Positions 10,717 through 22,600 of a DNA stretch of 59,316 bases are shown here, piece after piece. Every line of letters starts with the position of its first letter. Within the stretch, counting starts at the first letter, position 1. The stretch is taken from contig RPFO01001126.1 of assembly GCA_009746045.1 (NCBI GenBank), forward strand, positions 1 to 59,316, in the 5' to 3' direction. The stretch comes from Mesostigma viride. Its lineage: Eukaryota > Streptophyta > Mesostigmatophyceae > Mesostigmatales > Mesostigmataceae. The notes under the pieces are model-generated. The model had not been told where the DNA came from. It worked only from the letters and a program-made list of their open reading frames with translations, and did no database searches. A program made the translations under genes and the position numbers.

Positions 10717-11784
10717 ATTCCTTCCAGGCCTGCATGGTGGGCCGGCAGCGCTGTTGCTGCGTGTAGTTTTGTGATGTATAGTTAGTTGTACCTTGTGCCG
10801 CTGGCGTGATCCTTGGATGTCTGTGTCAGATTACTATTAATTTCTTCAGGGTTATTCTCCCAGTTCTCGGGTTTTTCCTTATGTTGCATGCCTATCTCAC
10901 CTCCGTAATCTATCATTCTCAATGAATATATATTTGGATTAGCTGCTATAAGACACGCACAGCAGGGGTGCCCAGCAGAGTGGGCCAAGTACTGCAAAGG
11001 AGATTGTGTGTGCTGCCGAGCGGGGCCCGTTTAGAAAAGAGACTGGTCAGCCGACAGGCACGACTGGTCAGCCAAGCTCCCCTTCTTGAGGCTTGTAGTA
11101 GGCACTACGGTGCTTGTTCCGAATGCCAGCATCTACTGTGATTGATGGTGATTTTGTCCCTTGATGATCGCTTTTTTAGTCTGTGTTGGTTAATGTATCC
11201 AGCCCCAGTGGCATGTATATGAATCCCATGACAGCCATGACGATAATTGAGTGAAGAATGCAAAGTTTTACGAGACAATGGCGCAGAATATGGAGTATTT
11301 TGGCAAAAATCGCTCTATTTCTGCTTGCATCCGTCACTTTCAGTGGGCCGGCAGTGGTCCTAATATGTCCAACTTGTGTTCTAGTGTAAATTCAAGTATT
11401 GTGCTATTAATGTGACGAATTCTGGCATGATTGGGCCACATATGTGCTGGCAGGGGCTTCATAAGTTTGAAAATAATGCACTAAAACGGTGTTTTGGCTC
11501 ATGTATGCCAGAATTATAGCACATAGTTTGGTCCTACATTGCATACCTAAGGGCGGTTTTTGTCTTTGGATGTAAATTAATAAGCATGACCATTTCCAGC
11601 TGAATTGGACTACATTTACTACTTGTGTGTGGCTGCTATGCCTCCTTATGCCTGGAAAACATCGTTTTTGGCACTTTTCCACGTCACGGTTTGATGCTAA
11701 AAATAGTTCAGTTGGCCCCCCAATTTATGTGATGTGAACAGGGTCCTAGGGGGACCTTAAGTCCAGAAAGGCACCCCGATCTGA
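10717..11784. other. No gene seen; LINE 3' UTR and AT-richer spacer
   Basis: Base composition drops to AT-rich soon after the LINE stop. I found no poly(A) tail, tandem tail or return to the 230-bp monomer, so the LINE 3' boundary is not defined. A short GACTGGTCAGCC motif occurs twice near 11040-11075. Open frames are short and unrecognised. Confidence 0.5.
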
Positions 11785-13012
11785 CTATATGTGTGGGAGA
11801 TATGACCCCATGTAACCAAAAAGGCCATTTTTAGGTGATGTGCGCCCCGCCAGTACACTTGGGGCTTCTCGGGGTTGGTCTTGTGGCTGATGTAGTCGGG
11901 CCACTGATCGCGGCGTACGCTGCTGCTGGGCTGGCGTCAGGTCGTCGTCAAGCGACCAGGAGGTGTTCACCAGCTTCTTGCGGCGAGAGAGGAACCGAAC
12001 TCGGGCTGTGATGTCGCTGAAGGTGAGGACCACTGGAGGGGGCCCAGCCTTGGCCCGTGGATGGGGCAGGCGGTAGGCGCCCTGCAGTATCGCACCTGCA
12101 TGGCAGCTGCATGCGCGCCAAGAGCTGTTTCTTCAGCTCGTCGAGAAGAGAGTCTGGGGTCTCCTCCGGCGGCATGTCGAAGCGCCTGAGGATGACCCGG
12201 CAGCGGCGACGGTCGCGGTCAGCGGCCGCGCGGCGCGTGTCTTCCAGCTCCTGGAGCTTGCATCACCACCATGGTGGTGATGGCGGTCGTGGTAGAGGAT
12301 GCCTGGCTCTTTCTTGAGCAGGTCCGCCCAGGAGGCGCGAGTCGAGGGGTCATCGCTAGCCCTACCAGCAGGTTGGGCGGCGATGGTGGCCGTTCGCTCG
12401 GCGATCTCGGGGACCTGCGTGGCCAGGGCGTCTACCTTGGCAGCAACTGCCTCAAGTTTCACGGTGCCATGACCGACTCGGCCTTCCACCTGGTTAAGGC
12501 GAGTGGTCACAGTGGCTGTGGCCTCGGAAACTTTGGTGGCAATGTGCTCTTGCGTAGCAGTAAACTGAGGCTGGAGCTTAAGGGCGACTCTGGCTTCAAT
12601 GTTGTTGACCTTGGCCGAGAGAGTGTTGAGTGGGCCATCAGGCGCGTTCAGGGCGGCGAGCTGCTCAGCCATCGGAGCCAGCTGCTCCGCCACTGCAGCT
12701 CGGATGGAGTCCGTGCTGGGGGAGGTGCTGCTCTGCGGGGATGCTGCAGCTGCTGCGGCTGCATGCCCGTCTGCGCTCATGCAGGAGGCTCCTGAGGCCA
12801 GCGTAGCCAATCTGGGTGATGTCCTGGGCGTCGCAGCGCAGGTAGCTGCACATGATGACTGCCTTCAAGTACGCCTCCGGTTCTTGAAGCAGCCATTCCC
12901 AGGCGGGCTTGGTGACCTTGTCGCCAGGGGTAGGCAGGAAAAGTTCGTCATGGCGGGCCAGGAACTTGATAACATCGTCACATTGTTCCTTCGTGAGCGT
13001 AAAGATTTCCAA
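11785..13012 (-). pseudogene. Decayed LINE ORF1-like (gag-like) fragment
   Basis: Reading the minus strand in shifting frames gives the parts of a LINE-type ORF1 protein. A likely start at 12780 (MSADGH) is followed by an Ala-rich heptad-like segment. Next comes an RRM-like stretch at about 12200-12120 (CRVILRRF, then LLDELKKQLL). Last is a C-terminal VVLTF... DDDLTPAQQ... RRDQWPDY... VYWRGA pattern (about 12030-11800), resembling algal and plant retroelement ORF1 C termini. Frames break near 12270, at a perfect palindrome, and near 11910. A helical segment from 13012 to about 12800 may be part of it or of something else. No reverse transcriptase follows, so it is a fragment. Assignment rests on motif pattern only. 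Confidence 0.5.
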
Positions 13013-13179
13013 GATGCAAAAATCCCGCTCACATCATTCCAAAAAGCCATTTTTCCACCCTGAAAATTATTCTAGGATAGGCTAATGATTAGTTTGGCCT
13101 CAAATTTGGCACCAAGGTGCCTAATCAGATATCTTATGGTGGCATGTGGTCAAATAATTTTTTGGGAGTCGGCAGCATG

Positions 13180-13960
13180 GTAACATGGTGACATTTGCTA
13201 GCATAAAAATACCGAATTTTCAGCACTTTCTGGCATGTATGCGTATATAATGACATCAAATGAACTCAGTTGGGCCTGGAACTTTGCACATGTTATAAAC
13301 ACATCCCATGCAGCATGCCCACAAAGTTTCAGGCTGGTTGGATCACAAAATGGTGACAGATGCTAGCATAAATACTCCCAAAATGCAGTTTTTCAGGGTT
13401 TTCCAAGGGTTTCATCACACATATGCATATATAATGACACCAAATGAACTCAGTTGGACCTGGGACTTTGCATATGTTCTAAACACATCCCATGCAGCAT
13501 GCCCACAAAGTTTCAGGCTGGTTGGATGACAAATTGGTGACAGATGCTAGCATAAACACCACAAAAATGCAGTTTTTCAGGGTTTTCCAAGGGTTTCATC
13601 ACACATTTGCATATATAATGACATCAAATGAACTCAGTTGGACCTGGGACTTGGCACATGTTCGAAACACATCCCATGCAGCCTGCCCACAAAGCTTCAG
13701 GCTGGTTGGATGACAAACTGGTGACAAATGCTAGCATAAATACCACAAAAATGCAGTTTTTCATGGTTTTTCAAGGGTTTCATCACACATGTGCATATAT
13801 AATGACATCAAATGAACTCAGTTGGACCTGGAACTTGGCACATGTTCAAAACACATCCCATGCAGCCTGCCCACAAAGCTTCAGGCTGGTTGGATAACAA
13901 ATTGGTGACAGATGCTAGCATAAATACCACAGAAAAAGCAGCTTTCTATTGTTCTTCCAA
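13180..13960. repeat. 184-bp tandem repeat, about four copies
   Basis: Units recur every 184 bp. Each contains a segment around AACACATCCCATGCAGC, then a CAGGCTGGTTGGAT segment, then GTTTTTCAGGGTTTTCC, then GCATATATAATGACA. Copies differ by scattered substitutions and the first is partial and more diverged, so the array is older than the 230-bp one. Open frames through it are by-products of the period and are not called as genes. Confidence 0.9.
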
Positions 13961-14404
13961 GGGTTTCATGGCAATCATTCCACCTTGGTGTACAGAAGGT
14001 TCCAAACAACACATCATTACATTATGCATCATATTTACAATGCAGGAAGGCATACTTGGGGGCACATGCCTATAGTACAATGCATTAATAACACAGCTCT
14101 AGCCAGCTAGCTAGCTATATACTGTGGCTAATGCCACACCCGGGGGCACGTTCTCACGGCCCTGCTGCATCCTTTTCCTTTTCTTCTTCTCTGCATCTGA
14201 CAGGGGCCTGCCCCCCATCTTCTCATCCACCAGCCTGGTGAGCACCCTGACGTTGGTGACTTGCGTCAGCTACCCTACCCCCATGGCACGCTTCGCCTTA
14301 ATTACGCTTGGTGAAGGTGGAGGGGTGGGTGCGACAGTTGGTCTGGGTTTTCATCACCCCCTTCCTCCAGTGCATGCGTGTGCTCCAACGCCTAAGCAGA
14401 GAAG
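13961..14404. other. No gene seen
   Basis: Unique sequence between the 184-bp array and the simple repeats. It holds a short AGCTAGCTAGC stretch near 14105 but no supported coding region. The long plus-strand frame that begins here only continues because the downstream simple repeats contain no stop codons. Confidence 0.6.
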
Positions 14405-14412
14405 CACACACA

Positions 14413-14453
<41 letters not shown>
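14405..14453. repeat. (CA)n microsatellite
   Basis: About 24 CA dinucleotides with one interruption, followed by unique sequence and then the ACGC-type array. Confidence 0.97.
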
Positions 14454-14456
<3 letters not shown>

Positions 14457-14525
14457 GATCCCTTACCGACAACCCACCCACCCACACCCACGTACACATG
14501 TATCCACCCACCCATGCATACGTAC

Positions 14526-14562
14526 ACGCACGTACGCACGCACGCACGCACGCACGCACCCA

Positions 14563-14594
<32 letters not shown>
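14526..14594. repeat. (ACGC)n microsatellite
   Basis: Tetranucleotide ACGC array with small imperfections, immediately before the CCCT array. Confidence 0.95.
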
Positions 14595-14600
14595 GTCATA

Positions 14601-15559
14601 CCCTCCCTCCCTCCCTCCCTCCCTCCCTCCCTCCCTCCCTCCCTCCCTGAGTCCCTCCTCCCTCCCTCCTCCCTCCCTCCCTCCCTCCTCCCTCCCTCCT
14701 CCTCCCTCCTCCCCTCCCTCCTCCTCCCTCCCTCCCTCCCTCCCTCCTCCCTCCTCCCTCCCTCCCTCCTCCTCCCTCCCTCCCTCCCTCCCTCCCTCCC
14801 TCCCTCCCTCCCTGAGTCCTCCTCCCTCCCTCCCTCCCTCCCTCCCTCCCTCCCTCCCTCCCTCCCTCCCTCCCTCCCTCCTCCCTCCCTCCCTCCCTCC
14901 CTCCCTCCCTCCCTCCCTCCCTCCCTCCTCCCCTCCCTCCCTCCCTCCCTCCCTCCCTCCCTCCCTCCCTCCCTCCCTCCCTCCCTCCCTCCCTCCCTCC
15001 CTCCCTCCCTCCCTCCCTCCCTCCCTCCCTCCTCCCTCCCTCCCTCCTCCCTCCCTCCCTCCCTCCCTCCCTCCCTCCCTCCCTCCCTCCCTCCCTCCCT
15101 CCCTCCCTCCCTCCCTCCCTCCCTCCCTCCCTCCCTCCCTCCCTCCCTCCCTCCCTCCCTCCCCTCCCTCCTCCCTCCTCCCTCCCTCCCTCGGACCTCC
15201 CTCGGACCTCCCTCCCTCCCTCCCTCCCTCCCTCCCTCCCTCCTCCCTCCCTCCTCCCTCCCTCCCTCCCTCCCTCCCTCCCTCCCTCCCTCCCTCCCTC
15301 CCTCCTCCCTCCCTCCCTCCCTCCGCCTCGCTCCCTCCCTCCCTCCCTCCTCCCTCCCTCCCTCCCTCCCTCCCTCCCTCCCTCCCTCCCTCCCTCCCTC
15401 CCTCCCTCCCTCCCTCCCTCCCTCCCTCCCTCCCTCCCTCCCTCCCTCCCTCCCTCCCTCCCTCCCTCCCTCCCTCCCTCCGGCCTCCCTCCCTCCCTCC
15501 CTCCCTCCCTCCCTCCCTCCCTCCCTCCCTCCCTCCCTCCCTCCCTCCCTCCCTCCCTC
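14601..15559. repeat. (CCCT)n microsatellite, about 960 bp
   Basis: A very long CCCT array with frequent one-base losses (CTCCT) and a few insertions such as TGAGT, CGGAC and CCGCCTCG. The plus strand is nearly pure pyrimidine and the minus strand nearly pure purine, so triplex or quadruplex formation is plausible. Open frames in it (Ser-Pro-Leu repeats) are artefacts of the period. Confidence 0.98.
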
Positions 15560-16166
15560 ATTCATTCATACATACATTCATTCATTCATTCATTCATTCA
15601 TTCATTCATTCATTCATTCATTCATTCATTCATTCATTCATTCATTCATTCATTCATTCATTCATTCATTCATTCATTCATTCATTCATTCATTCATTCA
15701 TTCATTCATTCATTCATTCATTCATTCATTCATTCATTCATTCATTCATTCATTCATTCATTCATTCATTCATTCATTCATTCATTCATTCATTCATTCA
15801 TTCATTCATTCATTCATTCATTCATTCATTCATTCATTCATTCATTCATTCATTCATTCATTCATTCATTCATTCATTCATTCATTCATTCATTCATTCA
15901 TTCATTCATTCATTCATTCATTCATTCATTCATTCTGATTCATTCATTCATTCATTCATTCATTCATTCATTCATTCATTCATTCATTCATTCATTCATT
16001 CATTCATTCATTCATTCATTCATTCATTCATTCATTCATTCATTCATTCATTCATTCATTCATTCATTCATTCATTCATTCATTCATTCATTCATTCATT
16101 CATTCATTCATTCATTCATTCATTCATTCATTCATTCATTCATTCATTCATTCATTCATTCATTCA
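15558..16166. repeat. (TTCA)n microsatellite, about 600 bp
   Basis: An almost perfect TTCA array that starts directly at the end of the CCCT array. There is one interruption near 15935 and a short CATACATA variant at its start. It abuts a copy of the unclassified repeat at 16167. Confidence 0.98.
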
Positions 16167-16677
16167 ATAGGTGCTGAAGCTAAGGTCCATTGGAGTGCCT
16201 TCCTACCAGAGAAACAAGTTTATTACTACAATAAGTGTGTGCAGGCTTTAACAGTTGAGCCTAGCCACACCCTCAAAATCATTGTACAAGTCATTGTCAA
16301 GTTAGGCCAGTCCACCATGCTGGGGCCCAGCACATGCCCCCTTGGTCCAATCTTGTCCCCAACAGCAGCGAGGGTGGGTGGGTGGGAGCTGCAAAAAGGC
16401 CTCCCTACGTTCACCACACCACTCTAAGTACGGTGTGAAAATGGAAAACAAAGCACATGTCTCAAGGCGCCGCGCCCCCCTCAAACAAGGGCGGGCACGG
16501 TTGCCAGTAGGCACTAGTACCGGCGCACCGCCGGTCCCTTTCTCTCTCTAGTCCTAAGTAACAACAAGCACCTAACATGGTGTAGGTGACGTACGGTAGA
16601 GCTACGCTACAGGCGGCAGATCGGCCCCCTTTGAGCCCGCCGCAACATAACTATAAAATGAGCAGATAGCTCAGAAA
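16167..16677. repeat. Unclassified interspersed repeat, short copy
   Basis: This 511-bp copy begins ATAGGTGCTGAAG and ends GATAGCTCAGAAA. Its first 190 or so bases and last 280 or so bases match the ends of the next unit almost perfectly, but it lacks about 1.3 kb of that unit's middle. It lies between a TTCA array and the long copy. No protein is supported. It could be a deletion derivative of a non-autonomous retroposon whose tail is the TTCA array. Confidence 0.7.
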
Positions 16678-18495
16678 ATAGGTGCTGAAGCTAAGGTCCA
16701 TTGGAGTGCCTTCCTACCAGAGAAACAAGTTTATTACAATAAGTGTGTGCAGGCTTTAACAGTTGAGCCTAGCCACACCCTCAAAATCATTGTACAAGTC
16801 ATTGTCAAGTTAGGCCAGTTCACCATGCTGGGGCCCAGCACATGCCCCCTTGGTCCAATCTTGTCCCACATCACCATCTCTGGCCACCCAGGCCGTTTCC
16901 AGCCCTGGTGGTAGGAACGCAACCACTTGGAATGCTGGGCTCTTGTTGGCATGATGATGCCCCCTTCCCGCCCCCGTGTGGCCGCTACGGTCTCCCGGCG
17001 GACGCAGGGCGGAGCCACATGCGTTCCCCTTCCTAGAGGGGCGCATCCCAGTGCTGCCGCTTTAGGACTTATGCCACCTGGGAACGTCTCCAGCTCACCC
17101 AACCACCATCACCAGCCCACCGGCAAAGCCGCTGGGATTTCCCGAGGGTAGAGCCACTGCCACTGGCTCCATTACCCCCCATCGTGGTGATAATGATGGC
17201 TGCGGACCTCCTAGCGCCAAGGCTCACCATCGCCATGGTGTCACGAGCCTTGGCGCAGCCGCAGCCGAGTGGAGCTTTATTATGGTATATAATGCATTTT
17301 CTTAAAACAAAGCCGGACCGCACTGCCGGGTTCCACACGCACCCCCCCTCGTGGGGGCGCGTGAAAACGGCAAAGGCAAAGCGGAGCCCGCCGCCTTTGG
17401 GCGGGCGTAGCGGAGCCTTAGACGTTTTCACGCGCCCCCCGCGAGGGGAAAATTTTTTTCCAGGCTTGCCAGGCGCTGTAGAATTTCTTAACCAGATTTT
17501 TTGTAAGTGCGCATGAATACCCACGGTTTTCCGCAGCTTCCCACCTCTCCCTTATCGCCAAGGGCAGAAGGGGCCTGCTCGCCGGAGCGCCGAGAGGGTA
17601 CAGAGTGCCTGCCGACCTACCCATGCCGACAGGACCCCCCCCGACCCACGGCAGCCGCTGCCTTTGCTGAAAAACTGGGCAATTATGAATAGCGCGCTCC
17701 TCCCACCAAGATTCGCTCCAGCCCCGCATCCTCCCCGAAACTCCCGTCTGGCCACAGGCCGAAAGATCGGGTCCGCTGTCAGGCTCCTGGTAGTTATGGG
17801 CTACCCTGGCACCCCACGCTAGCCATCTCCACGTTTAAGGCAGATTCGCCTCCACCTGTGATTCTTTCCACCGTAGCCGCTGGCCCTGGCCTGTATGGCT
17901 CCTTCCCTGACGTTGTCCGACTAAAAACGCAGCTTCCCCAGTGTCAGGAAGCTGCTTGCCGCACCCAGGGGTAGAGGGGAATCGTCAGTGGGCCCAGCGC
18001 CGGAAATCACACCCTTTTACTCAAATCGTAGAGCCCCCCACCCAACAACCATTACCGTGGCCTGTAACGGTAGGTGGCGATCATAAAGACTTTTATTCCA
18101 GGCCTCTCCACGCCCGGAGAGGCCGATGGCATCGTCTTACATTCAGCGCAGCCGCCATAGCGGCCAGCCGACCTTGCCAGCAAATGCTGGGATCAAGTTG
18201 CGAAGCTGCAAAAAGGCCTCCCTACGTTCACCACACCACTCTAAGTACGGTGTGAAAATGGAAAACAAAGCACATGTCTCAAGGCGCCGCGCCCCCCTCA
18301 AACAAGGGCGGGCACGGTTGCCAGTAGGCACTAGTACCGGCGCACCGCCGGTCCCTTTTCTCTCTCTAGTCCTAAGTAACAACAAGCACCTAACATGGTG
18401 TAGGTGACGTACGGTAGAGCTACGCTACAGGCGGCAGATCGGCCCCCTTTGAGCCCGCCGCAACATAACTATAAAATGAGCAGATAGCTCAGAAA
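16678..18495. repeat. Unclassified interspersed repeat, long copy
   Basis: This 1,818-bp copy has the same ends as the preceding short copy and is followed at once by another TTCA array. The middle (about 16860-18210) is found once here and has GC-rich stretches plus a foldback structure. Open frames are short and unrecognised. Head-to-tail copies, with TTCA arrays on both outer sides, suggest insertion into, or co-mobilisation with, a TTCA microsatellite. No target duplication can be read inside such an array. Confidence 0.7.
17340..17452. repeat. Foldback with about 20-bp inverted arms
   Basis: CCCCTCG(T)GGGGGCGCGTGAAAACG near 17345 is mirrored by CGTTTTCACGCGCCCCCCGCG near 17430, with about 65 bases between. 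The arms pair almost perfectly. A small MITE or an RNA hairpin would both fit; an AT-rich flank (AAAATTTTTTT) lies just outside. Confidence 0.6.
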
Positions 18496-18720
18496 TTCAT
18501 TCATTCATTCATTCATTCATTCATTCATTCATTCATTCATTCATTCATTCATTCATTCATTCATTCATTCATTCATTCATTCATTCATTCATTCATTCAT
18601 TCATTCATTCATTCATTCATTCATTCATTCATTCATTCATTCATTCATTCATTCATTCATTCATTCATTCATTCATTCATTCATTCATTCATTCATTCAT
18701 TCATTCATTCATTCATTCAT
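18496..18720. repeat. (TTCA)n microsatellite, about 225 bp
   Basis: Uninterrupted TTCA array directly after the long unclassified repeat, in the same orientation as the array at 15558-16166. Confidence 0.98.
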
Positions 18721-19620
18721 GACTTGTGTCCGGAGGCGTTGCCATAATTTGCTTAAGTATACACAATTACCCGGGCCCGCTTTGGAATGGCTACAGTACA
18801 AGACCCCTAGTTACTTCGGTTCCTTCCTACAGGCAAGTTTGGATGGGCGCTATGGTGAAGCATCGATCCGCCATGTGTTTGCCAATGCGATCATTTCACC
18901 CATGCGCAGTTTAATGCCTGCATACCTGCGTACTTTGTGCATATGGCTTGCCTAGCCCCCTGCAGGCCGTGAGAGAAGCTAGCGGCTCTAGGGCGTCCGC
19001 CCTCATCGTGTACTAGGGGTTGACATTTCGGGTTTTCGGATCCCGTATCACGCAGTAATGTAATGATAATTACTTTAACTACTTAGTTACCAAATCGTCA
19101 TCAACACTGAATAAGAAAAATGTGACCTTGCACCTTGAAGATATCATTGTACTGCCATGATCTGATCGAGCGAACAGTCGTCTTGAATAGTCCGGATGAC
19201 GCAGAGTTGCTATCTGCGACTCCCGACCAGGGCGAACTTGAGTAGCGCCACTTGCCTTTGCGGGTGAAGTATCCGCGTAGAAAAGTACCTCATCTGGTAT
19301 TCCGTGGCATGCCTGCAGTGCATGCTCACGCACTTACTTACTTACTTACTTACTAACTGCCATGATCACAACTACCGATTCCACAATCAGACGCGTGCCC
19401 TCACTGGGAGTCACGGAGCTCACGGTAGATGGTCCCGGATCGGTCCAAGCAAGCAAAACCCACCCTATCCTGTAGACCTACAACCTAATTCCAATCTCCC
19501 TAGACACACGGGCCTGGCTGGCCCTCTTCGATCCATACAGTGTAGCTTAAGCAGGTAACACATCATACTGGAAAAAGAAACACCAGTAAGTTCATGCGGG
19601 TTAATGCGTTGAAGGAGCCC
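18721..19620. other. No gene seen; downstream flank of the LRR gene
   Basis: Unique sequence with a short ACTT tetranucleotide run near 19332-19352. It includes the region just past the stop codon of the minus-strand LRR/coiled-coil gene, so the 3' UTR should lie at its right end. No further coding region is supported. Confidence 0.55.
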
Positions 19621-22600
19621 CTATCCGTTTCCTGCCAAGTGAACAGTAATGTTGTCTCCAAGCAATTCTTCACTGAGCGCTGCCAGGGAATCTAATTTGG
19701 ACAATACTAAGGCTGAGGCTGATGCAGGGCAGTTGTGCAGCATGCTTGGACTGCTCGTGTTTTCTTCCCAGGCAATACCCTGCTCATGATGGGCGTTGGG
19801 TAGCGAGTATTCCCCTTCTTTACCTTGGTTTCCGCGGCCAAATGACAGAACCGATGGACCAAGGACAGTGTGGTTGCTAGCAGCAGCCAGCTTGGCATGT
19901 CCAGTGAATGGATGTTCCCGGTGCATGCTTCGATGCTGGTCTTTGACCTGAGAGGCCACAGACTCCTCCATTTGACGCAAGGCCAGTAGCAAAGCATTGC
20001 GGTCCCTTCGCACTGCCCTCAGCTGGTCCTCCTTCTTTTGCAGCTTGTCTTCCAGGTACCTGGGCAGAAACATAGGCATGTGAGCAAGCGCTGCATGTCA
20101 TTCTTCTGCAAATGCCCAGCGTGGGAGGCAAAGATGAACAAAGGAGCATTTAACGTTTTGCTTTTCCACTGTTCTAGCTGATTTTGTGAATGGGGCCTGC
20201 AAGCCTTCTATCTGTAGGAGCTGTCACCACCACGTGCACGGGAAAGAACACAGGGAACAGCACACACGCAGCCCTTGTGGCATGGGACATTCAATGTGTG
20301 AAGCCATGGCCTCTGAGATCTCAGACAATTAAATTGTGGATCTGTGCGCCCAATACAGCGCCCATGTTGTTGCCGGCATGCTACTAAACAAACATCCAAC
20401 CATCTCGACATCAGTCGGCAATGTCAGAAGGAACATCTCGGCAGAGGCAGAAGCTCCAGAAAAACACGATTGCATATAGTTCATTGTAGGCTCGTACCTA
20501 TTATGCCCTACGGGGACCAGATGAGAGCGCCCATGCATGGGCCATCGGAAACAGCACACCAGTGTGCTGCCAACTTGATGGAATACCCAGCCCCACCCAT
20601 GTCCATGGGATGCTGCGCTGGCTTGCATTGTCATAGCCTTTTACTGTTCGATGGCCTATCCAAATGCATAACTGCGGTGGTGGCTCCTACTCCAAGTCTG
20701 CCTACAAGTCAGGGCGTGGCCAAAGGCGATGCCCAGGCAGGCACCGGTTACGTGCGGATATGCAATGCACTCACTCGAACTTGGCCTTCTCCTCCTCCAC
20801 GCTGCGCTCCTTCTGCTTCGCCAGGTTGCGCTCCAGCTGTGCACAGAGACCGCCGCCACAGTGCCCCATGATACAGTGTCACAGGCGGGGGGGGGTTGAT
20901 GGTGAGAAGAAACAACAAGAACTAAGTAGAGAAACATGAGTGCAAACTGAGTATATTGCAACGGGTGTAATTGTTCGAACTCATACGACGACACTCAAAC
21001 TAGCGTGAAAGCTACACCATTACTTGGGAACAAGCGTAGTTGACTACCAGAAACTGCAAACCCAGTTTATATTCGAAGCTCCCTAGCCACAGCAAATTTA
21101 GTCTCCATTCCTTCATAACAGCCTGGTGTATGCCAGCCTGCCAGCCTGATGGCTGATTGTAGCTCTCAGGCAATGACAAACCCAGGTGACGCCACTTGCT
21201 GCCTAGTGTGTAAACAGGAAAATCGCCACTAATGGGGTGGGGGGGCCATCAAGTCATTGCGCTTACATCCCGCTCTGATCCAGATATGACTGGCCCAACA
21301 AGAGTAGGGCGACGAGGCAGTCAGGCCTACACGTGCTGCATGCCTAAGCCTGCTGCACTGCTCCTTAGGCCGGCACCTGCGAAAGAAAGGATCTATCCCT
21401 GGCGCAATCTCCTTTCTCGTTATGTGGGGATCTCCCAGGCAAGCCACAAACTTCTTGTTGCCCAAGAAAATGTTTTGATGTTTGTCTAGCCAGGAGACAG
21501 TGCCGTACTGGTAGCAACTTCTCCGTCTCTAGCGATTACATGCCTGTTTGACCATGATGGAACTCCTGGCAGCTTCGCTTTGCAGGGTGTCGTAGTCTTG
21601 CTGCAACTTGGAATATGCCTGTCAGTCAGCAGGACGCGCACATCACAACACGCATATTTCCAGCATTGCGTCAGGTACAACTTCCACCATATGGCAAACT
21701 TTCTGGTGTGTGTTACAGCCACGGAAACAGAAAATGGATGGAGGGATCGGACTTGGGACTACAAGGCACCACATGATGTGGTGGAAAAGGGAAGACGGGC
21801 GAATATTATTGACACGAAGGGAGACATGCAGAGTGGTGTGTGTAGTGGGGGGGGGGGCGGGGGCGGGGGCGGGGGGACTATAGGCAGTAAGAAGAGAAGG
21901 ATCCGATGAGTCAGACATACAGATGGCGGGTGCTGGTGGAATGGTCGCTTAAAGGGAGACAGGAGGCGGGGAAGGGGGGAGATAGTCAGAAGAGCACAGA
22001 TGGCGGGCGCTGGCTTCCTCCGGGTGGTGCCAGAACAGTAAGGAAGGTGGAATGGTCGCTTCAAGGGAGACAGGAGGCGGGGAAGGGGGGAGATAGTCAG
22101 AAAAGCACAGATGGCGGGCGCTGGCTTCCTCCGGGTGGTGCCAGAACAGTAAGGCTGGTGGAATGGTCGCTTAAAGGGAGACAGGAGGGGAACGCGGGAG
22201 GTAGTCAGAAGCACTGGCAGCATTATGACGATGACGTGGCCATGGGGTCCCCATGGTCGGCTTCTTTAAGGCGACAGCCATGAGGCAGGCGCCCCTAACG
22301 GACAATCTGCCTTTTCCAGCTCGCGGCGTTAGCTAAACATCAAATTACTACCACAGGGACACCGGTACAAAAAAGCCAAACCTGCCAGGGGCTGATACAG
22401 GGTTATTTAGAAACAGCTTACCGAGCTAGACTTGCAACAGGTAGAAAGCTGGGGAAAATGCGGCGAAAAGGGCACTCATGTGTGCCATCAAAGGCTAGGC
22501 CAGCTAACTTCCCCGCCCCAAGGCTGCAAGGGCAAACCCAGTCGAGAAGCCTGCAGTGCTGGTGCGCGATCAGGCTGTGGCACAATTATTATTGAGGTCA

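Noticed and set aside
14124-16170. 600-codon Ser-Pro-Leu / Ser-Phe-Ile-His repeat ORFs
   Set aside because: They are translations of CCCT and TTCA microsatellites, which lack stop codons in several frames.
16167-16677. tRNA-derived SINE or tRNA gene in the unknown repeat
   Set aside because: I could not fold a cloverleaf or find paired A and B boxes at the right spacing.
17069-17524. 151-codon minus-strand ORF in the unknown repeat
   Set aside because: No motif, crosses the foldback arms, and is absent from the short copy of the repeat.
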